In this document: positions 8,450 through 17,900 of the stretch, one piece after another
Layout of the letters: each line of letters starts with the position of its first letter
Numbering within the stretch: position 1 is the first letter of the stretch
NCBI RefSeq assembly: GCF_041596335.1
Contig: NZ_JBFHIT010000001.1
Location: 62,001 to 126,000, forward strand
DNA length: 64,000 bases
Origin: Mangrovibacterium sp041596335
GTDB taxonomy: Bacteria; Bacteroidota; Bacteroidia; Bacteroidales; Prolixibacteraceae
Direction of reading: 5' to 3'
The notes under the pieces: generated by a model
What the model saw: the letters and a program-made list of their open reading frames with translations, nothing else
Told to the model about the DNA's origin: nothing
Database searches by the model: none
Made by a program: the position numbers and the translations under genes

Positions 8450-10258
8450 ATGATGACATTTGAAGGCTATTTTGTTTTGGCCGTGATTGTCATGATGATC
8501 ATTGCGCTTATTTATGATCTCATGAGGCCGGGCTTATTGCTATTCTCTGCATTAGTTGTATTAATGGCTACCGGAGTAATCAATGCCGAAGAAAGCTTAG
8601 CCGGATTTTCGAACAAAGGAATGTTAACCGTAGCAGTTTTGTTTCTGGTGAGCGAAGGAGTTCGCCAAACCGGTGCGCTAAATATTATGGCGCGGGCTTT
8701 CCTCCCCAAGCGAAGAGGAAAGCTTCCCTTCACGCTGGCTCGAATATTACTTCCTGTATCTGCTCTTTCGGCCTTTTTAAACAACACGCCGGTGGTGATA
8801 ATTTTCGCTCCTATGATTAAAAACTGGGCTGAGCGAATGAATCTTTCGCCACAAAAATTCCTGATCCCTCTTTCTTATGCCACTATTCTGGGCGGTATCT
8901 GTACCTTAATTGGTACTTCAACAAACCTGGTGGTACACGGGTTAATGCTTGAAAACAGCCTCCCCGGCCTGAACATGTTTGAATTGGGGAAAGTGGGAAT
9001 TTGGATTGCCATCGCAGGTTTCCTGTACATGTCACTACTTGGTCACAAAATTTTACCCGGCGAAAAAAATAACCTTCGCAGAAACCGCAACGATTACAAA
9101 GAATACTTTCTGGATGCAACGCTTCCTGAAAACAGTTCGCTGATTGGTGAAGAAATTAGCAATGGTCGGACACATGCCATGAAAAACATTATCATTCACT
9201 CCATTGAGCGAGATCACCAACTAATTGATAGCCGCAAAGGAAAATTTACGCTTGAAAGTAACGACAAGCTGGTGATCGCCGTAAAATCCGACTCTCTGAT
9301 TCCGCTGATCACGCATAAAAAACTGGAATTGAAGGCTATGAAAGGCTTCGGAAAGTTCTATAAAAGCACCGACATTAAGCAAATTGAAGCCGTAATTGCG
9401 CCCAGATTTCCAGGCATTAACCAAACAATCGACGAATTTGACTTTCTAAACCACTACCAGGCAGAAGTACTTGCCGTATATCGGAACGGAGAGACTATCT
9501 CGACAAATGTTGGCTCTGTGCGAATGAAAGACGGCGACAGTCTGGTGTTGCTTACCAACGAGAATTTCATCAAAAACTGGGGCGAATCAAAAATATTTTA
9601 CCTCACCTCATTCATAGGTGAAATTCCTCCCCCCCGCTATAAAGGTCAACGACTCATTGCACTGCTGTTAGTCTTACTTATGATTGTTGGCGCTACTGTG
9701 GGCAAATACCTGCCGGAAATAAACGGAGCTAAACCCGACATGTTTTACTTCGCAGCTATTGTAGCCGTTGTTATGACCTGGGTTAACATTATGCCCAACC
9801 GGAAGTACACTAAAGTGATCTCCTGGGATGTGCTCATCACCATTGCCTGTGCTTTCGGTCTCAGCAAAGCTCTGCAAAATTCGGGGGCTGCCGACAGCAT
9901 TGCGATGACAGCCATCAACTTTTCAAAATCGTGGGGTCCCATCGGTGTATTAATCACAATCTATCTAATCACAACGCTATTTACCGAAGTTATTACCAAT
10001 AATGCCGCTGCCGCATTGGTCTTCCCCATTGCTTTCTCGGCCGCCGCACAGTTGAATGTCGACCCAAAACCGTTTTTCATAACCATCTGCATTGCTGCAT
10101 CTGCTAGTTTCGCCACTCCAATTGGCTATCAAACCAATCTACTGGTTCAGGGTCTGGGTAACTATAAATTCATCGATTACACCAAAGTCGGTCTGCCGAT
10201 GAATCTCATCGCGTTCATTATCTCAATCACCTTGATTCCTTTGATTTGGCCATTTTAA
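8450..10258 (+). CDS. SLC13 (DASS) family anion permease with two TrkA-C domains, probable sulfate transporter
   Basis: A 602-aa inner-membrane transporter. The two SLC13 halves are each marked by a hairpin/TNL signature: SAFLNNTPVV and LIGTSTNLVV in the first half, TEVITNNAAAAL and ATPIGYQTNLLV in the second. Between them, about residues 215-385, sit two RCK/TrkA-C regulatory domains (for example FTLESNDKLVIAVKSDS and VRMKDGDSLVLLTNENF). This layout is that of sodium/sulfate symporters rather than of citrate or dicarboxylate carriers, which usually lack the TrkA-C pair. The gene lies 164 bp before cysD, which itself has a promoter, so sulfate import for assimilation is the likely job. A TTG start 7 codons upstream was rejected because it lies in the -7 promoter box. 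Confidence 0.88.
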   Translation: MMTFEGYFVLAVIVMMIIALIYDLMRPGLLLFSALVVLMATGVINAEESLAGFSNKGMLTVAVLFLVSEGVRQTGALNIMARAFLPKRRGKLPFTLARILLPVSALSAFLNNTPVVIIFAPMIKNWAERMNLSPQKFLIPLSYATILGGICTLIGTSTNLVVHGLMLENSLPGLNMFELGKVGIWIAIAGFLYMSLLGHKILPGEKNNLRRNRNDYKEYFLDATLPENSSLIGEEISNGRTHAMKNIIIHSIERDHQLIDSRKGKFTLESNDKLVIAVKSDSLIPLITHKKLELKAMKGFGKFYKSTDIKQIEAVIAPRFPGINQTIDEFDFLNHYQAEVLAVYRNGETISTNVGSVRMKDGDSLVLLTNENFIKNWGESKIFYLTSFIGEIPPPRYKGQRLIALLLVLLMIVGATVGKYLPEINGAKPDMFYFAAIVAVVMTWVNIMPNRKYTKVISWDVLITIACAFGLSKALQNSGAADSIAMTAINFSKSWGPIGVLITIYLITTLFTEVITNNAAAALVFPIAFSAAAQLNVDPKPFFITICIAASASFATPIGYQTNLLVQGLGNYKFIDYTKVGLPMNLIAFIISITLIPLIWPF

Positions 10259-10359
10259 ATTGAACCTTTTTTCAGCCAACATACTTTAGTAAGAACGCAT
10301 TGACAGGGAGATGCTGACAAATACGAACTAATACCCATCGAATCTTATTCAAATTCGAC

Positions 10360-10367
10360 TACTTTTG
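10360..10367 (+). promoter_or_regulatory. -7 box for cysD-cysNC
   Basis: TACTTTTG, 55 bp before the cysD ATG; matches TAnnTTTG. Confidence 0.5.
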
Positions 10368-10422
10368 CACGCAACTTTTATTCCCTTGATATCGAAACAA
10401 CGAAAAAATAAATCAAGTAGTT

Positions 10423-11331
10423 ATGAAGAAATATAATCTGACGCATTTAAAGGAGCTCGAAGCGGAAGCCATCCACATTATTCGGGAGGTAGCTGCCGAG
10501 TTCGAAAATCCGGTGATGTTATATTCCATTGGGAAAGACTCGTCGGTAATGGTCAGGCTGGCTGAAAAAGCGTTTTATCCGGGAAAGGTTCCTTTTCCGC
10601 TAATGCACATTGATTCGAAATGGAAGTTTAAGGAAATGATCGAATTCCGCGACAACTATGCCAAAGAAAATGGCTGGGATTTGATTGTTCACTACAACAA
10701 ACAAGCATACGAAGCCGGTGTTGGACCATTTACTCACGGAAGTAAGGTACACACCGACATGATGAAAACCCAAGCTCTTTTGGAAGGTCTGAACAAGTAT
10801 AAGTTCGACGCGGCCTTCGGAGGCGCTCGTCGCGATGAAGAAAAATCAAGAGCGAAAGAACGTATTTTCTCATTTCGTGACAAATTTCACCAGTGGGATC
10901 CGAAGAATCAACGTCCGGAGCTGTGGGATATCTACAATGCCCGAGTCCACAAAGGTGAATCTATTCGGGTATTCCCAATCTCGAACTGGACAGAGCTGGA
11001 CGTTTGGCAATACATTCGCCTCGAGAATATTCCTATCGTTCCGCTGTATTACGCCAAGGAACGTCCGGTAGTAAATGTCGATGGCAACCTGATTATGGTT
11101 GACGACGAACGGATGCCGAAAGAAATGGCCGACAAAGCTGAAATGAAAAGTGTTCGTTTCCGCACGTTGGGCTGTTACCCACTAACCGGCGCTATTGAGT
11201 CGCAAGCTGAAACAATTGAAGACATTGTGGAAGAGATGATGACCGTAACCGTTTCGGAGCGAACTACACGCGTTATCGACTTCGACCAGGAAGGAAGTAT
11301 GGAGCAAAAGAAACGGGAAGGATATTTTTAA
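10423..11331 (+). CDS. cysD: Sulfate adenylyltransferase subunit 2 (ATP sulfurylase small subunit)
   Basis: 302 aa, full family length. CysD makes APS and pyrophosphate from sulfate and ATP in complex with the GTPase CysN, the first step of assimilatory sulfate reduction. The PP-loop is SIGKDSS (residues 35-41), which is the usual CysD variant of the SGGKDS loop. Further family motifs include FGGARRDEEKSRAKERIFS (about residues 130-150), FPISNWTELDVWQYI, and RTLGCYPLTGAI near residue 255. The CysN-APS kinase gene follows after 64 bp in the same direction, so the two are one operon. The SLC13 permease lies just upstream. Confidence 0.97.
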   Translation: MKKYNLTHLKELEAEAIHIIREVAAEFENPVMLYSIGKDSSVMVRLAEKAFYPGKVPFPLMHIDSKWKFKEMIEFRDNYAKENGWDLIVHYNKQAYEAGVGPFTHGSKVHTDMMKTQALLEGLNKYKFDAAFGGARRDEEKSRAKERIFSFRDKFHQWDPKNQRPELWDIYNARVHKGESIRVFPISNWTELDVWQYIRLENIPIVPLYYAKERPVVNVDGNLIMVDDERMPKEMADKAEMKSVRFRTLGCYPLTGAIESQAETIEDIVEEMMTVTVSERTTRVIDFDQEGSMEQKKREGYF

Positions 11332-11395
11332 AAGCGGGTTACTCGTTACCCTTAAAACAAAAGTAAACTTGTGACACGAATTCAACTCTAAAACA

Positions 11396-13303
11396 ATGAC
11401 AGCTAAAAATTTAAACATACAAGACTTCCTGAACCAGGACGAAAAGAAAGACTTGCTGCGCATACTGACAGCTGGATCGGTTGACGATGGTAAATCGACC
11501 CTGATTGGCCGCCTGATGTTCGACAGTAAAATGATATACGAAGATCAGTTGGCTGCTCTGGAACGCGACAGCAAACGGATTGGCCACGCAGGCGAAGATA
11601 TCGACTATGCCCTGCTGCTCGACGGCCTGAAGGCTGAACGTGAGCAAGGGATTACCATCGATGTAGCCTACCGCTATTTCTCGACCAACAAACGAAAATT
11701 CATTATTGCTGATACTCCGGGACACGAACAATATACCCGAAACATGGTTACCGGAGCCTCAACGGCAAACCTGGCCATTATTCTGATCGACGCCACAAAA
11801 GGTGTGATTACACAAACCCGTCGCCACACCTTCTTGGTTTCCCTGTTAGGAATTAAGCACGTGGTGTTGGCCGTAAACAAAATGGACCTTGTAAAATTTG
11901 ACCAGAAAATTTTTGACGACATCTGCGAAGACTACAAAAATTTTGTCGCCCAACTGGATATTCCGGATGTAAACTTCATCCCCTTGTCGGCTTTAAAAGG
12001 TGACAATGTGGTTGAACCTTCGGCACACATGCCTTGGTACAAAGGCAAGTGCATGCTCGATTTTCTGGAGAATGTTCACATTAGCTCCGACCGCAATTTC
12101 GACGACATGCGTTACCCGGTTCAGTATGTGTTGAAACCCGACAATAACTTCCGTGGATTTTCAGCACGTGTTGCATCAGGAATCATCCGCAAAGGAGAAA
12201 CCGTCATGGTTCTTCCGTCGAAGAAAACGTCGAAAGTAAAAAGCATCACAACTTACGACGGCGAACTGGATGAAGCCTTTCCTCCACAGTCGGTGACTGT
12301 GACGCTGGAGGACGAAATTGACATTTCGCGCGGCGACATGTTGGTGTACCCGGACAATCTTCCTAGAGTTGAACGCCATTTTGAGTCGATGCTGGTTTGG
12401 ATGGATGAAAAGCCGATGGATCCGACCACCCACTTCATCATTAAGCACGCGAACCACAACACCAAAGCACGGATCGACAAAATTCAGTATAAAGTGGATG
12501 TGAACACGATGGCGAAGTCAAACATCGAGTTCTTCAACCTGAACGAAATTGGGCGGGTGGTTTTAACAACCAACAAACCTCTCTACTTCGATCCATACAA
12601 AAAGAATAAAGCTACCGGCGCTTTTGTGCTGATCGACCCAATGACGCACAACACCGTTGCTGTTGGGATGATCATCGACAAACTAAGTTCCGACAACCTG
12701 CCATCGCGCATTACCGAAGATGAACGGGAACAAATTCGCCAGGGAATAGGACTAGTCCCAACCGAACAATACGAAAAGCGCTACAATCAAAAAGGCGCAA
12801 CCATCTGGGTAACAGGGCTGCATGGTTCCGGAAAGAATGAAGTCGCATTCAGCCTTGAAAAGCAGCTGTTTGAAATGGGGGCAACGGTTGTGCTACTCGA
12901 TGGCAGCTCGGTTCGCTCCGGTCTTTCGAAAGAGCTGGATTATTCGCCCACCGACCGTGCTGAACATTTGCGCCGAGTGGCTGAGGTTGCCCGGATTTTG
13001 AATGATCAGGGAATCATCACCATCTGTTCATTCATTTCCCCCGATAAGGAAATCCGCAAACAAGTGGCTAAAATTATCGGCGAAGATCGTTTCCATTTGT
13101 GCTACCTTCAGGCTGATCTGGATTTCTGCAAGAACAACAAAGCAGAGTTCTACAATCAGGAAAACCTGAGCTATGTGCCGGGAATTGATATCCAGTTCGA
13201 CGAACCTGAAAATGCTGCGCTCCAATTATTAGCAACCGACAATAGCAGAAATGCCGAACTAATAATTGAATATTGCCGCGAAAAAGGCATTTTCCCCTTG
13301 TAG
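11396..13303 (+). CDS. cysN: Sulfate adenylyltransferase subunit 1 (GTPase) fused to a degenerate APS kinase domain
   Basis: 635 aa. Residues 1-~450 are a CysN GTPase of the EF-Tu superfamily: P-loop GSVDDGKST (27-35), DTPGHEQY (G3), NKMD (G4), then beta-barrel domains. It drives CysD with GTP hydrolysis. The C-terminal part (~470-635) has the APS kinase fold as in CysNC proteins, but key sites are changed: the P-loop reads GLHGSGKNE (474-482) where the family has GLSGSGKST, losing the Mg-binding Ser/Thr after Lys480, and the DGDNVR motif with its catalytic Asp reads DGSSVR (502-507). The FISP loop and the FTGID region are partly kept (FISPDKE, VPGIDIQF). The kinase is therefore probably inactive and perhaps structural or APS-binding. 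Downstream hairpin terminator at 13326-13359. Confidence 0.93.
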   Translation: MTAKNLNIQDFLNQDEKKDLLRILTAGSVDDGKSTLIGRLMFDSKMIYEDQLAALERDSKRIGHAGEDIDYALLLDGLKAEREQGITIDVAYRYFSTNKRKFIIADTPGHEQYTRNMVTGASTANLAIILIDATKGVITQTRRHTFLVSLLGIKHVVLAVNKMDLVKFDQKIFDDICEDYKNFVAQLDIPDVNFIPLSALKGDNVVEPSAHMPWYKGKCMLDFLENVHISSDRNFDDMRYPVQYVLKPDNNFRGFSARVASGIIRKGETVMVLPSKKTSKVKSITTYDGELDEAFPPQSVTVTLEDEIDISRGDMLVYPDNLPRVERHFESMLVWMDEKPMDPTTHFIIKHANHNTKARIDKIQYKVDVNTMAKSNIEFFNLNEIGRVVLTTNKPLYFDPYKKNKATGAFVLIDPMTHNTVAVGMIIDKLSSDNLPSRITEDEREQIRQGIGLVPTEQYEKRYNQKGATIWVTGLHGSGKNEVAFSLEKQLFEMGATVVLLDGSSVRSGLSKELDYSPTDRAEHLRRVAEVARILNDQGIITICSFISPDKEIRKQVAKIIGEDRFHLCYLQADLDFCKNNKAEFYNQENLSYVPGIDIQFDEPENAALQLLATDNSRNAELIIEYCREKGIFPL

Positions 13304-13325
13304 TCATTCAAATTACAACATACCC

Positions 13326-13359
13326 AAAAGGTGAAGTCGATCGGCTTCACCTTTTTTTT
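13326..13359 (+). terminator. Terminator of cysD-cysNC
   Basis: Eleven-bp perfect stem AAAAGGTGAAG / CTTCACCTTTT with an 8-base loop and a run of T, 22 bp after the cysNC stop. Confidence 0.85.
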
Positions 13360-13453
13360 GTTTCAACCTCCTGATCACCTCAAAAGGCAACCCTTTGGCC
13401 AGACTTGCCGTACCTACTCACAATGCGAGTCATTGAAAACAAACTCTCATCGT

Positions 13454-13930
13454 ATGAAATCACAGGCATGGGCTTTGCCCGCACGATCCGTTTTGCTCAT
13501 CTTTCTTTTTCAGCTGTTGGCTTTCACTTCCTGCAGAGTCACACTGCTCCCTCCGTATAATCCGGCTATTGCAACCCAAATTGAAAATACCTCTCGCGAA
13601 GTTGACAAATTTTACCTGACAATGGCTGAGCTTAGCAAACCCGAAAATGAGGGACGAGCCTACGCGAATTTCGCTGAAAAATACATCGAAATTGAGGTTG
13701 AATTAAATTCGCTCCTAAACAAAAACAAAGTGAGACCTCTGAATGAACACTCGACCCGTATTTGCGAAATCACCCTGCAACTGTGGATAAAATACCGAAA
13801 CGAGCACAAGGAAGACAATACAATTAGCAATGGACTGATTGACCTGAACCGCAAGACATTCGGCGACCTGTTTTATGCCATGCAGGTTGCAGAAAAAGGT
13901 AAAGAAATTGCCGCAGATCCCCCGAAATAA
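13454..13930 (+). CDS. Unknown lipoprotein, 158 aa
   Basis: Not recognised. From the ATG at 13454 the N-terminus has a basic start, a hydrophobic stretch (VLLIFLFQLLAF) and a lipobox ending TSC, so it is probably a lipoprotein of the outer membrane. The mature part is mainly helical and charged, with no known motif. An upstream in-frame start near 13331 would run through the cysNC terminator and was rejected. The next gene follows 23 bp later in the same direction, so the two small proteins probably share a transcript and may work together. Confidence 0.7.
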   Translation: MKSQAWALPARSVLLIFLFQLLAFTSCRVTLLPPYNPAIATQIENTSREVDKFYLTMAELSKPENEGRAYANFAEKYIEIEVELNSLLNKNKVRPLNEHSTRICEITLQLWIKYRNEHKEDNTISNGLIDLNRKTFGDLFYAMQVAEKGKEIAADPPK

Positions 13931-13953
13931 TCGTAACGTAAATCAGCATCACG

Positions 13954-14280
13954 ATGAACTTCAACATAAACCAGGTTTTAAAAGACATGCTGTCGGTTGT
14001 AAAAGATACCGTTGGCGACAATTGGGACGAAGTAAAATCAATCACCGAACAGTTTTTGCAACGCCGGAAAGAGCGATTGGAATTATTGGCTAAACTTCGG
14101 ATAACGGGTGAAATTACCCACGATCGTTTTCTTTCGCGCTTAGAAGATGAAAAACTGGTTATGGAAGCCGAATTACATGCACTAACAGTCGTTAGCAAGG
14201 CTATCGCCCAAAGAGCTGCAAACGCAGCAATTGACACTCTGTGTGCTGCTGTAAATACGGCCATTTCAGGCATCGTTTAA
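13954..14280 (+). CDS. Unknown small helical protein, 108 aa
   Basis: Not recognised. It lacks a signal peptide and reads as a few amphipathic helices: a charged N-terminal half with DNWDEVKSITEQFLQRRKER, a middle with LRITGEITHDRFLSRLEDEK, and an alanine-rich C-terminal helix (AIAQRAANAAIDTLCAAVNT). Start ATG 13954 is 23 bp after the lipoprotein gene. Co-transcription with that lipoprotein is the only functional clue. A terminator follows at 14364. Confidence 0.65.
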   Translation: MNFNINQVLKDMLSVVKDTVGDNWDEVKSITEQFLQRRKERLELLAKLRITGEITHDRFLSRLEDEKLVMEAELHALTVVSKAIAQRAANAAIDTLCAAVNTAISGIV

Positions 14281-14363
14281 ACGCCGTACAACAGATGATC
14301 TGCTCAACCCTTAGGTTTTGCACCAAATAACAACGAACAAACTATTGGACTGGTATTAGGCAT

Positions 14364-14392
14364 AAAAAAAGCAACCCGGCAGGCTGCTTTTA
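14364..14392. terminator. Hairpin terminator between the small-protein pair and DUF4293
   Basis: Stem AAAAGCA / TGCTTTT with CC/GG pairs inside the loop, A run on one side and T-rich on the other; can serve both convergent genes. Confidence 0.65.
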
Positions 14393-14413
14393 TATCTGAT
14401 GTGAAAATATGCA

Positions 14414-14857
14414 CTAACGAATCCGATCCATTGAGCGAATCAATGCTTCATCTTTCCCAATTGCCCGAATGGCCAAATAATCCAAAATAATTGAAACCAA
14501 CGGAAAAACCACTGACACTTTGAAACTAATCTCAGCATTGTCGAAGCTATAATAAGTGAAGAAATAAAACATACCGAATAAACCAGCATTCAAAAGAATC
14601 GCCAAAACAAGACTACGGATTTGCAGTATTCGCTTTTTGTATAAAAAAATCGCGGCAACATGCAGCAGCAGAATAATTCCAATCAATCCGGCAATCGCCA
14701 TGCCGTTTTCGGTAACTGTCCCCTGATATACAATTCCCTTGATATTGAATGAATAAAGCATGCTTTCGTGGGCAATTTCAGCGAACGGAAGCGAAAAAAG
14801 CAAGCCAATTAAAATGGCTGAAATGAGCATATAAACGGTTTGAATACGTTGAATCAT
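14414..14857 (-). CDS. DUF4293 integral membrane protein
   Basis: 147 aa. The opening MIQRIQTVYMLISAILIGLL is the signature start of the DUF4293 family, a Bacteroidota-specific membrane protein with four predicted transmembrane helices (about residues 7-25, 54-75, 80-103 and 112-131) and a short basic C-terminal tail (GKDEALIRSMDRIR). No function is established. It stands alone: the AddA-like gene upstream on the same strand ends at 14972, and a consensus -7 box (14876-14883) lies just before its ATG, so it has its own promoter. Confidence 0.85.
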   Translation of the reverse strand: MIQRIQTVYMLISAILIGLLFSLPFAEIAHESMLYSFNIKGIVYQGTVTENGMAIAGLIGIILLLHVAAIFLYKKRILQIRSLVLAILLNAGLFGMFYFFTYYSFDNAEISFKVSVVFPLVSIILDYLAIRAIGKDEALIRSMDRIR

Positions 14858-14875
14858 AATTGTAAATTTTTAGCA

Positions 14876-14883
14876 CAAAAATA
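14876..14883 (-). promoter_or_regulatory. -7 box for the DUF4293 gene
   Basis: TATTTTTG on the minus strand, 18 bp before the ATG; matches TAnnTTTG. Confidence 0.5.
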
Positions 14884-14971
14884 CTGTTTTGATCAGAAGT
14901 GGCAAGTGCAAAAGGAATGGGTAACGGTAAAAAACGGCTTAGCTGCGTATCTACCTCTAATTCGAATGACG

Positions 14972-17900
14972 CTACGACCGCACCTGCACCCGCTTATTGC
15001 TTCGGGTATACCAAATGTATCCTTCCACATTCGGAAATCCGCACTCGCGCAACACGTTCATATACCCCTCAACCTGAGCCACATACTTTTCCGATTCATG
15101 CTCACCTGATTTGTAGTCTACTACAATCACTTCATGGTCGGTCAGCATGATGCGGTCGGGGCGTTTCACCCCCACATAGCCGGTAATAATGTTGTGTTCG
15201 TTGAGTACCCGGCGCGAACCATCGAACCAGGAAGCGACCTCCGGATCGGTGATCAACTCAGTTAGTTGCTGCCGAATTTCATCGACTTCCGATTCGGGCA
15301 ACATTCCTTTAAAGATGAGCTGTCCGCAAGCATCGTCCAATTGATCGGCGGTCTCAATCCGGGCCAAAATTTCGTGAATTAAACGCCCTTTGTTGATTTT
15401 ACTATCCTGACTTTCGTCCGACTCGAAGAAATTCTCATGGTTTTTTCGCAAACGCAAGAATTTACTGAAATCCTTAAACGAAAATTCGTCGACCCGAAGC
15501 GAGCTCCCGGCCTCCCGTTCTTTCCGGTGAACTGCATACAACTCACCAATCTCGAGTAACTGCTTTTCGTCATCATAAAATTTGCTCAGCGGACTACAAA
15601 TATCTTCGCGGCCATGAAATGGATAGTTTTCCTCGGAGGTAACGCAAAGCTTTAGTAAATCGCCAACCGACGACAGCTTTTTGTTAAATTCCGACCAGGT
15701 ATACAATGCCGCTTTTGCACGTGTAAAGGCAACGTACAACATGTTCAGGTTGTCGATGTAGTTGCTTCGGATTTCGTTGAAATATTCGCCGAAGAAATGC
15801 GATTGCCCCATCGATTTGCCATATTTCACCGGCACCAGTTCAAGCTCATTGAAAGGCTCAACCGTTGGGCGGCACCATAAAATTGGCGCGTGCTGCCCAG
15901 AAATTCCCAACGACCAATCGCAAAACGGAATAAAAACACAATCGTATTCCAGCCCTTTGGATTTATGAATTGTTTGAATACGGATCGCATCAAGCTCCTC
16001 CGAAACCGAAATCGTCTTTTTGTGCCCCTGGTCGTCCCACCATTCCAGAAAGCCCGACAGATCGGCACTTCTGTTTTTCATATAGTTTGAAACCTGGTCA
16101 ATGAAGGCCTGCAGATAAGCCAGTTCTTCTTTAAAATCAAACAAATAGAACCGGTTACATAAGCTGAAAAGTACTTCCTGAATATTTTGAGTAGCAAGCT
16201 GGTGATTAAAGTAGCTGTTCTGTAAAAACTGAAACAACTTATTCTCGTTGGTCCTGTAATCCTCAAAACGCTCGGCCAATTGAGGCTGATAAGGTGCCGA
16301 GAAATCCATTTGCAACTGTCCCTCTCCTACTCCTGCAAGCCAATCAACCTGTTTCCCCATTGCCTCAATTACCGGCTCAATGGTTCCGTAATATTGGTAG
16401 TTCGCAAAGGTTAGCGACAAAGCGTCGTCAGGATCTTTCAGCAATCGAAGCAAAGAGATCAAAAAGGCGACAGAACTGGCACTCTTTACATACAAACTTT
16501 CACCCGACAGCACATTAAAATTATAGGTCTGATCCTGCTGTGCTTTCTCAACTAGCAGACAATCGGCTACAACTTTAGCTTCGACCTTCGTTCGAACCAG
16601 GATCGCCATATCTTTTGCCTTCACGCCTTCATCCTGTGCTTTTTTAATCGACTCCACCAGTTCGGCCAGCACCAGTTCCTCATTGCCCGGCTCCTCGCCA
16701 CTTTTTTGCTTTTCGAGGAAACGCATCCGAATGTAGCCAGAGTCCTTGCCGGATGTCTGACCAATTTCCTGCAAGCTTTCCTGATAAAGCTTTAAAATCG
16801 CATCGCCGAACAATTCGTCGGGCAAGCCTGCTTCTTGTGTTTGCCCGGAAAAATGATTCTGCATTAATTGCGGAACGAGTTGAAAAACCCGGTTATTAAA
16901 CCGAATGACAACACCCGAGCTTCGCCAATTCTGACTGAGTTGCTTTTCAACCGAACCATTTGCCGGAAACGCTTGCGGCACTTCGCTAGCCAGAAGATTC
17001 CAGTCTCCATTTCGCCAGCGATAAATAGCCTGCTTCACATCGCCAACCAACATCGCCAAATTATCCTCGGCCAGCGAGTTTCCAATCAGTGGCTTAAAAT
17101 TCCCCCACTGCAAACCCGATGTATCCTGAAACTCGTCGATCATGAAATGCTTGTAATAAACACCTGTTTTTTCATAGATGAAAGGCGTATCTGAATCGTC
17201 GATAATTTGTTTCAACAGGTTGCCGGATTCGGAAATTAGTATGACACTTTTTTCACGGGTGAGCTTGCGAACCGTTTCCTGCAAATCGACCAAAATGCCG
17301 AGCGTATACAATTGATTGACGATTAATTTCGCCGTGTTGTAATCTTGAATATTGGCTTCAAAATAACGAACAGCCTCGACAAGGATTGGCTGCAGTTGAT
17401 GAGCGATGTTCTTGACGTGCTCAGATGTTTTTTTATCGTAAAAATTCTCCACATCGTCAACCACTGTTTGCAAGCGGCTTCCGACACTAAAATTATTGTC
17501 CTGCAACTTCTGGAAGCTGGTTGCCGCACTGGTTTTCTTAAATTTAAAATCTTCGACAGTAACTCCGGCTTGTTCCATTAACTTCGTACCTCTTTGCCCA
17601 AGTTCGCGCAGGGTATCTTCGAACTGAGTGATGATCCGACGCAAGTTTTTCCGATAGTTCCGGATGAATTTTTTATCGCTCAGTTTTTGATGCAAAAGCG
17701 GACTCAATTCACGGAAGGTTTCATTGTAAATCTGCTTTCCCAAAACAAGAATGTCCGATTTTAGGCTCCAGCCACCACCTTCACGAATTTTATCTTCGGC
17801 AAACTGCTTCAACCACGACAGCAGATCCGGATCGTCATCGATCGACAGAAGCAGCTGATCAACCGCTTCATCTAAAATCCGGTCGGCTTCCAAATCAACC

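Noticed and set aside
13875..14093. 72-codon ORF overlapping the two small genes
   Set aside because: Shadow in another frame of the lipoprotein end and the helical protein start.
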